A DNA stretch of 8,552 nt, taken from assembly GCA_016302015.1 (NCBI GenBank), contig JAEDOJ010000052.1:1-8552 (forward strand), given 5' to 3'. Shown here piece by piece: positions 6,570 to 8,552 of this stretch (the stretch's first letter is position 1; the number at the start of each line of letters is the position of its first letter). The position numbers were made by a program, and so were the translations under genes. Origin of the DNA: Oscillospiraceae bacterium (lineage in GTDB: Bacteria; Bacillota_A; Clostridia; Oscillospirales; Oscillospiraceae). Under the pieces are notes generated by a model, which ran no database searches, was not told the DNA's origin, and was given only the letters and a program-made list of their open reading frames with translations.

Positions 6570-7106
6570 CTATTCCCGGAAGAGGAGGAGGGAGAACCAG
6601 GTCACCACCTGATTTCCGTACTGGTACTCCACGCCGCAGCGTTCCGCAAGCTGGGTGACCACGATGCCGTGGCTTTCCACGCAGGGGAACATTTTCTCCG
6701 GGTGACGGCAGGGGGCGGAGGGGTAAGTACAGTGGGAGCAGATGGCGCAGGAGTCTGTGGACAAAACCAGAACCTCCAGCTTTTGCTCCCGCAACAGAGC
6801 CGCCGTCTGCCGGGTGATCTCCTCGTGGGCGGGGCGGGTAGCCAAGGTTTCCTCCAGATTGGCGATGTCGTTTACCTCCGTCAGGGTGGAGATCAGCAGA
6901 CCCTCCGGGTAGGACAGGCACCGAGCCTTACATTCCTCCACCGTGCCCACGGCGGGAGGACAGGCCCAGGTCTGGCCGTAGCGGGGACATTCCTGTTGGC
7001 AGACCTGGCGGATTCGGGGGGAAAACTCCAATTCCTCTGTAGAGAAAAACTCAAACTGTGCAATGGGCAGGTCTGCCAGCTGAGCGGCGAGAAGCTCCCG
7101 GTTCAT
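6570..7106 (-). CDS. DUF2284 Cys-rich putative metal-binding protein
   Basis: Soluble protein of 178 aa with 11 cysteines, matching the DUF2284 family of predicted metal-binding proteins; the function is unknown. Two conserved blocks are visible. The N-terminal block has Cys36, Cys40 and Cys49, in CxxxCPRYGQTWACPP. The central block CAICSHCTYPSAPCRHP has Cys120, Cys123, Cys126 and Cys133, with Cys142 following. This arrangement suggests iron-sulfur or zinc sites. No signal peptide or membrane segment is present. The start at 7106 has AAGGAGGAAGG upstream and overlaps the asparaginase stop as ATGA. The longer open frame would read 96 nt into asparaginase and is not supported. Co-translation with asparaginase hints at a link to amino-acid or nitrogen metabolism, but no reaction can be assigned. 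It is the last gene of the operon and is followed by an intrinsic terminator. Confidence 0.87.
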   Translation of the reverse strand: MNRELLAAQLADLPIAQFEFFSTEELEFSPRIRQVCQQECPRYGQTWACPPAVGTVEECKARCLSYPEGLLISTLTEVNDIANLEETLATRPAHEEITRQTAALLREQKLEVLVLSTDSCAICSHCTYPSAPCRHPEKMFPCVESHGIVVTQLAERCGVEYQYGNQVVTWFSLLLFRE

Positions 7107-8110
7107 TTGCCTTCCTCCTTCAGATATAACAGATCGTGGCAGACAGGGGTGCAGAAGAGACGGCGGATTTCCGCCGGATCCTCCGTCTGACCCAAAATCC
7201 ACATCAGCTTTGCCACGGCGGCCTCCGTGGTCATGTCGTAGGCCTCCAGCAGATGCAGGTCGTTTTTCAGATGGAAGCCCACATCGTAGACCGCCAGATT
7301 GCTGCCTTCGTTCTGCACCTGGGTGGTCATGACGATGGTTTTTCCGCAGCCAATGGCGTTGCGGATCACGTCAAAGAACCCGCTGCCCTGATAGGAGGGA
7401 AGACCGCCTACGCCGTAGCTTTCAATAATCACCCCGTCGTTGTGTTCCAGCAGATAGGACAGGAGCCTGCAGTCCGTGCCGGGGATCATTTTCAGCAAAC
7501 CCACCTTCTGGTTCAGCTTGTGGTAAAAAATGGGAGCGGGCAGAGAGGTGGGACGGATGTATTCCATGAGAAAACCGTTTTGAATCGCCGCCAGAGAGGG
7601 GTAGTTGATGCTGGAAAAGGCCTGAAGACTGGTGGTATGGGTTTTTCTGGCCCGGGTGCCCAGGGTGACCCGGCCATTGAATACAAGCACCACACCGCAC
7701 AGATCGGAGATTGCCACCCGGAAGGCGTCGGTGAGGTTGACCTTGGAATCGGTGTTTTCAAAGGTCAGGGGCTTCTGGGCGCCGGTGAGGACGATGGGCT
7801 TGGGAGAATACTGGATCAGATAGGAAAGGGCGGCGGCGGTGTAGGCCATGGTGTCCGTGCCGTGGGTGATGACGAAGCCGTCGTAATTGTTGAAATTTTC
7901 ATAAACCGCCCTGGCGATCCTCAGCCAGTGGTTTGGGGTGATGTTGGTGGAGTCCACCGAAAACAGCTCCATACAGGTAACGGAGCAGAGCCGGGAGATT
8001 TCCGGGATGCTCTGCAGCAGCTCATCTGAGGTCAAGGAGGGAGTAAGGCCGCTTTTGGTGATTTCTGAGGCAATGGTGCCGCCGGTGCCTAACAGCAGGA
8101 CTTTTTTCAT
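7103..8110 (-). CDS. ansA: L-asparaginase, type I (cytoplasmic)
   Basis: Hydrolyses L-asparagine to aspartate and ammonia. 335 aa, close to the 338 aa of E. coli AnsA, and without a signal peptide, so cytoplasmic. The nucleophile Thr12 sits in GTGGTIAS (8-15). The second catalytic block is THGTDTM (82-88) with Thr85 and Asp86. Lys156 in ARKTHTTSLQAF completes the Thr-Lys-Asp relay. Ser54 in SVDSTN matches the substrate-binding serine. All key residues are present. The start at 8110 has GGGAGG six bases upstream; the open frame continues further upstream but has no homology-like sequence and crosses the promoter. It is the first gene of a two-gene operon with a DUF2284 protein. Type I enzymes generally have lower asparagine affinity than secreted type II enzymes and serve internal asparagine use. 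The symbol ansA is given by family and length; ansB or a generic name is possible. Confidence 0.93.
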   Translation of the reverse strand: MKKVLLLGTGGTIASEITKSGLTPSLTSDELLQSIPEISRLCSVTCMELFSVDSTNITPNHWLRIARAVYENFNNYDGFVITHGTDTMAYTAAALSYLIQYSPKPIVLTGAQKPLTFENTDSKVNLTDAFRVAISDLCGVVLVFNGRVTLGTRARKTHTTSLQAFSSINYPSLAAIQNGFLMEYIRPTSLPAPIFYHKLNQKVGLLKMIPGTDCRLLSYLLEHNDGVIIESYGVGGLPSYQGSGFFDVIRNAIGCGKTIVMTTQVQNEGSNLAVYDVGFHLKNDLHLLEAYDMTTEAAVAKLMWILGQTEDPAEIRRLFCTPVCHDLLYLKEEGK

Positions 8111-8142
8111 AGGAAACCTCCCGGAGAGAAATGATCGGGAAT

Positions 8143-8171
8143 AGTATACCACGTTTTTCGGGGAAGAGCAA
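8143..8171 (-). promoter_or_regulatory. Promoter of the asparaginase operon
   Basis: On the minus strand, TATACT (plus 8143-8148) preceded by TGG gives an extended -10 box. TTGCTC (plus 8166-8171) sits 17 bp upstream as a weak -35. The start would be near 8136, with a leader of about 26 nt. The extended -10 may compensate for the poor -35. Confidence 0.6.
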
Positions 8172-8181
8172 TGCAAAGTGG

Positions 8182-8210
8182 TTGACAAAGTGAAAAAGCG
8201 GCAATAAAAT
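8182..8210 (+). promoter_or_regulatory. Consensus promoter of the glycosyltransferase gene
   Basis: A perfect TTGACA (8182-8187), 17-bp spacer and TAAAAT (8205-8210) point rightward toward the ATG at 8237, with the start near 8217. It is back to back with the asparaginase promoter; the two -35 boxes are 10 bp apart. The repeat CAAAGTG occurs at 8174-8180 and 8186-8192, flanking and touching this -35. Confidence 0.75.
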
Positions 8211-8236
8211 AGTAGAAAAAGAACGGAGGTGCCCAT

Positions 8237-8552
8237 ATGCTGTCTGTTGTGATCCCGGCGTATAACGAGGAGGAAATGGTGCCCGTGGCGGCGAAGGAAA
8301 TCCATGGAATTTTGTCCGAAGCGGGGATTAACCACGAGCTGGTGTTTGTGGACGATGGGTCCCGGGATGGAACGTGGGAGCGGATTCGTGCCGCGGCGGA
8401 GGCCGTGCCCGGGGTAAAGGGCGTTCATTTTTCCCGAAATTTCGGCAAGGAGGCGGCGATTTTTGCCGGCCTGTCCCATGCAAAGGGGGACTGCGTGGCG
8501 GTGATCGACTGCGATTTGCAGCATCCGCCGGAGAAGCTGGTGGAGATGTACC
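8237..8552 (+). CDS. Family 2 glycosyltransferase (GtrB/DPM1-like), 5' part only
   Basis: Only the first 105 codons are present; the gene runs off the right edge. The protein is a GT-A fold transferase of the type that moves a sugar from a nucleotide donor to a polyprenyl phosphate or cell-envelope acceptor. Motifs: VVIPAYNEE (4-12), the nucleotide-binding VFVDDGSRDGT (37-46), HFSRNFGKEAAI (64-75), and the metal-binding DxD-like DCDLQHPPE (91-99). The FSRNFGKEAA and DLQHPPE sequences are typical of the GtrB/dolichol-phosphate mannosyltransferase-like subgroup, whose full members are about 310-340 aa with two C-terminal membrane helices. Those would lie outside the window. The start has GGAGGT seven bases upstream and its own consensus promoter. 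It is the only plus-strand gene and is transcribed away from asparaginase. The sugar and acceptor cannot be inferred. Confidence 0.9.
   Translation, partial: MLSVVIPAYNEEEMVPVAAKEIHGILSEAGINHELVFVDDGSRDGTWERIRAAAEAVPGVKGVHFSRNFGKEAAIFAGLSHAKGDCVAVIDCDLQHPPEKLVEMY

Noticed and set aside
8111..8524. 138-residue N-terminal extension of asparaginase
   Set aside because: It crosses two promoters and the antisense strand of the glycosyltransferase gene. The ATG at 8110 starts right at the conserved MKKVLLLGTGGTIAS.

Overview
The window looks like chromosomal DNA of a GC-rich Clostridia-type anaerobe, probably an Oscillospiraceae relative. This is inference from three things. The ribosome binding sites are strong AGGAGG/GGGAGG types. 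The promoters are near-consensus sigma-A boxes. The gene content combines a glycerol kinase with an FAD/FeS oxidoreductase trio, an AbrB-led ABC cassette and a DUF2284 protein. All complete genes lie on the minus strand; only one partial gene at the right edge is on the plus strand. Coding density is high, and no tRNA, rRNA, IS element, CRISPR array or phage gene was seen.

Region 1 (about 53-4705, minus) is a four-gene glycerol catabolism operon. In transcription order it runs: a DAO-fold FAD dehydrogenase with a C-terminal BFD-like [2Fe-2S] domain (GlpA-like), a second FAD/NAD(P)-binding oxidoreductase, a small DUF1667 Cys-rich protein, and glycerol kinase GlpK. Gene junctions overlap by 14 and 4 nt, followed by a 15-nt gap. 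A promoter precedes the operon and an intrinsic terminator overlaps the glpK stop. The likely route is glycerol to glycerol-3-phosphate (GlpK) to dihydroxyacetone phosphate (the GlpA-like enzyme). Electrons would pass through FeS centres to the second flavoprotein and possibly NAD(P). No glycerol facilitator gene is in the window.

Region 2 (about 4737-6535, minus) is an AbrB-type regulator, ABC ATPase and ABC-2 permease operon joined by two 4-nt ATGA overlaps. Its near-consensus promoter carries a palindrome plus an extra half-site over the -10 box, which suggests autoregulation. The exported substrate is unknown.

Region 3 (about 6526-8171, minus) is a two-gene operon: cytoplasmic-type L-asparaginase followed by a DUF2284 Cys-rich putative metal-binding protein, translationally coupled by a 4-nt overlap. 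Its terminator hairpin shares bases with the -35 box of the region 2 promoter.

Region 4 (8182-8552, plus) is a divergent promoter and the first 105 codons of a family 2 glycosyltransferase of the GtrB/DPM1-like type, cut by the window edge.

Bases 1-52, beyond the glpK terminator, hold nothing I can assign. There is no gene-free stretch above 300 bases. I see no clearly new multi-gene system. The least explained parts are the asparaginase-DUF2284 pair, the G3P oxidoreductase trio, and the regulatory and hairpin DNA between operons.
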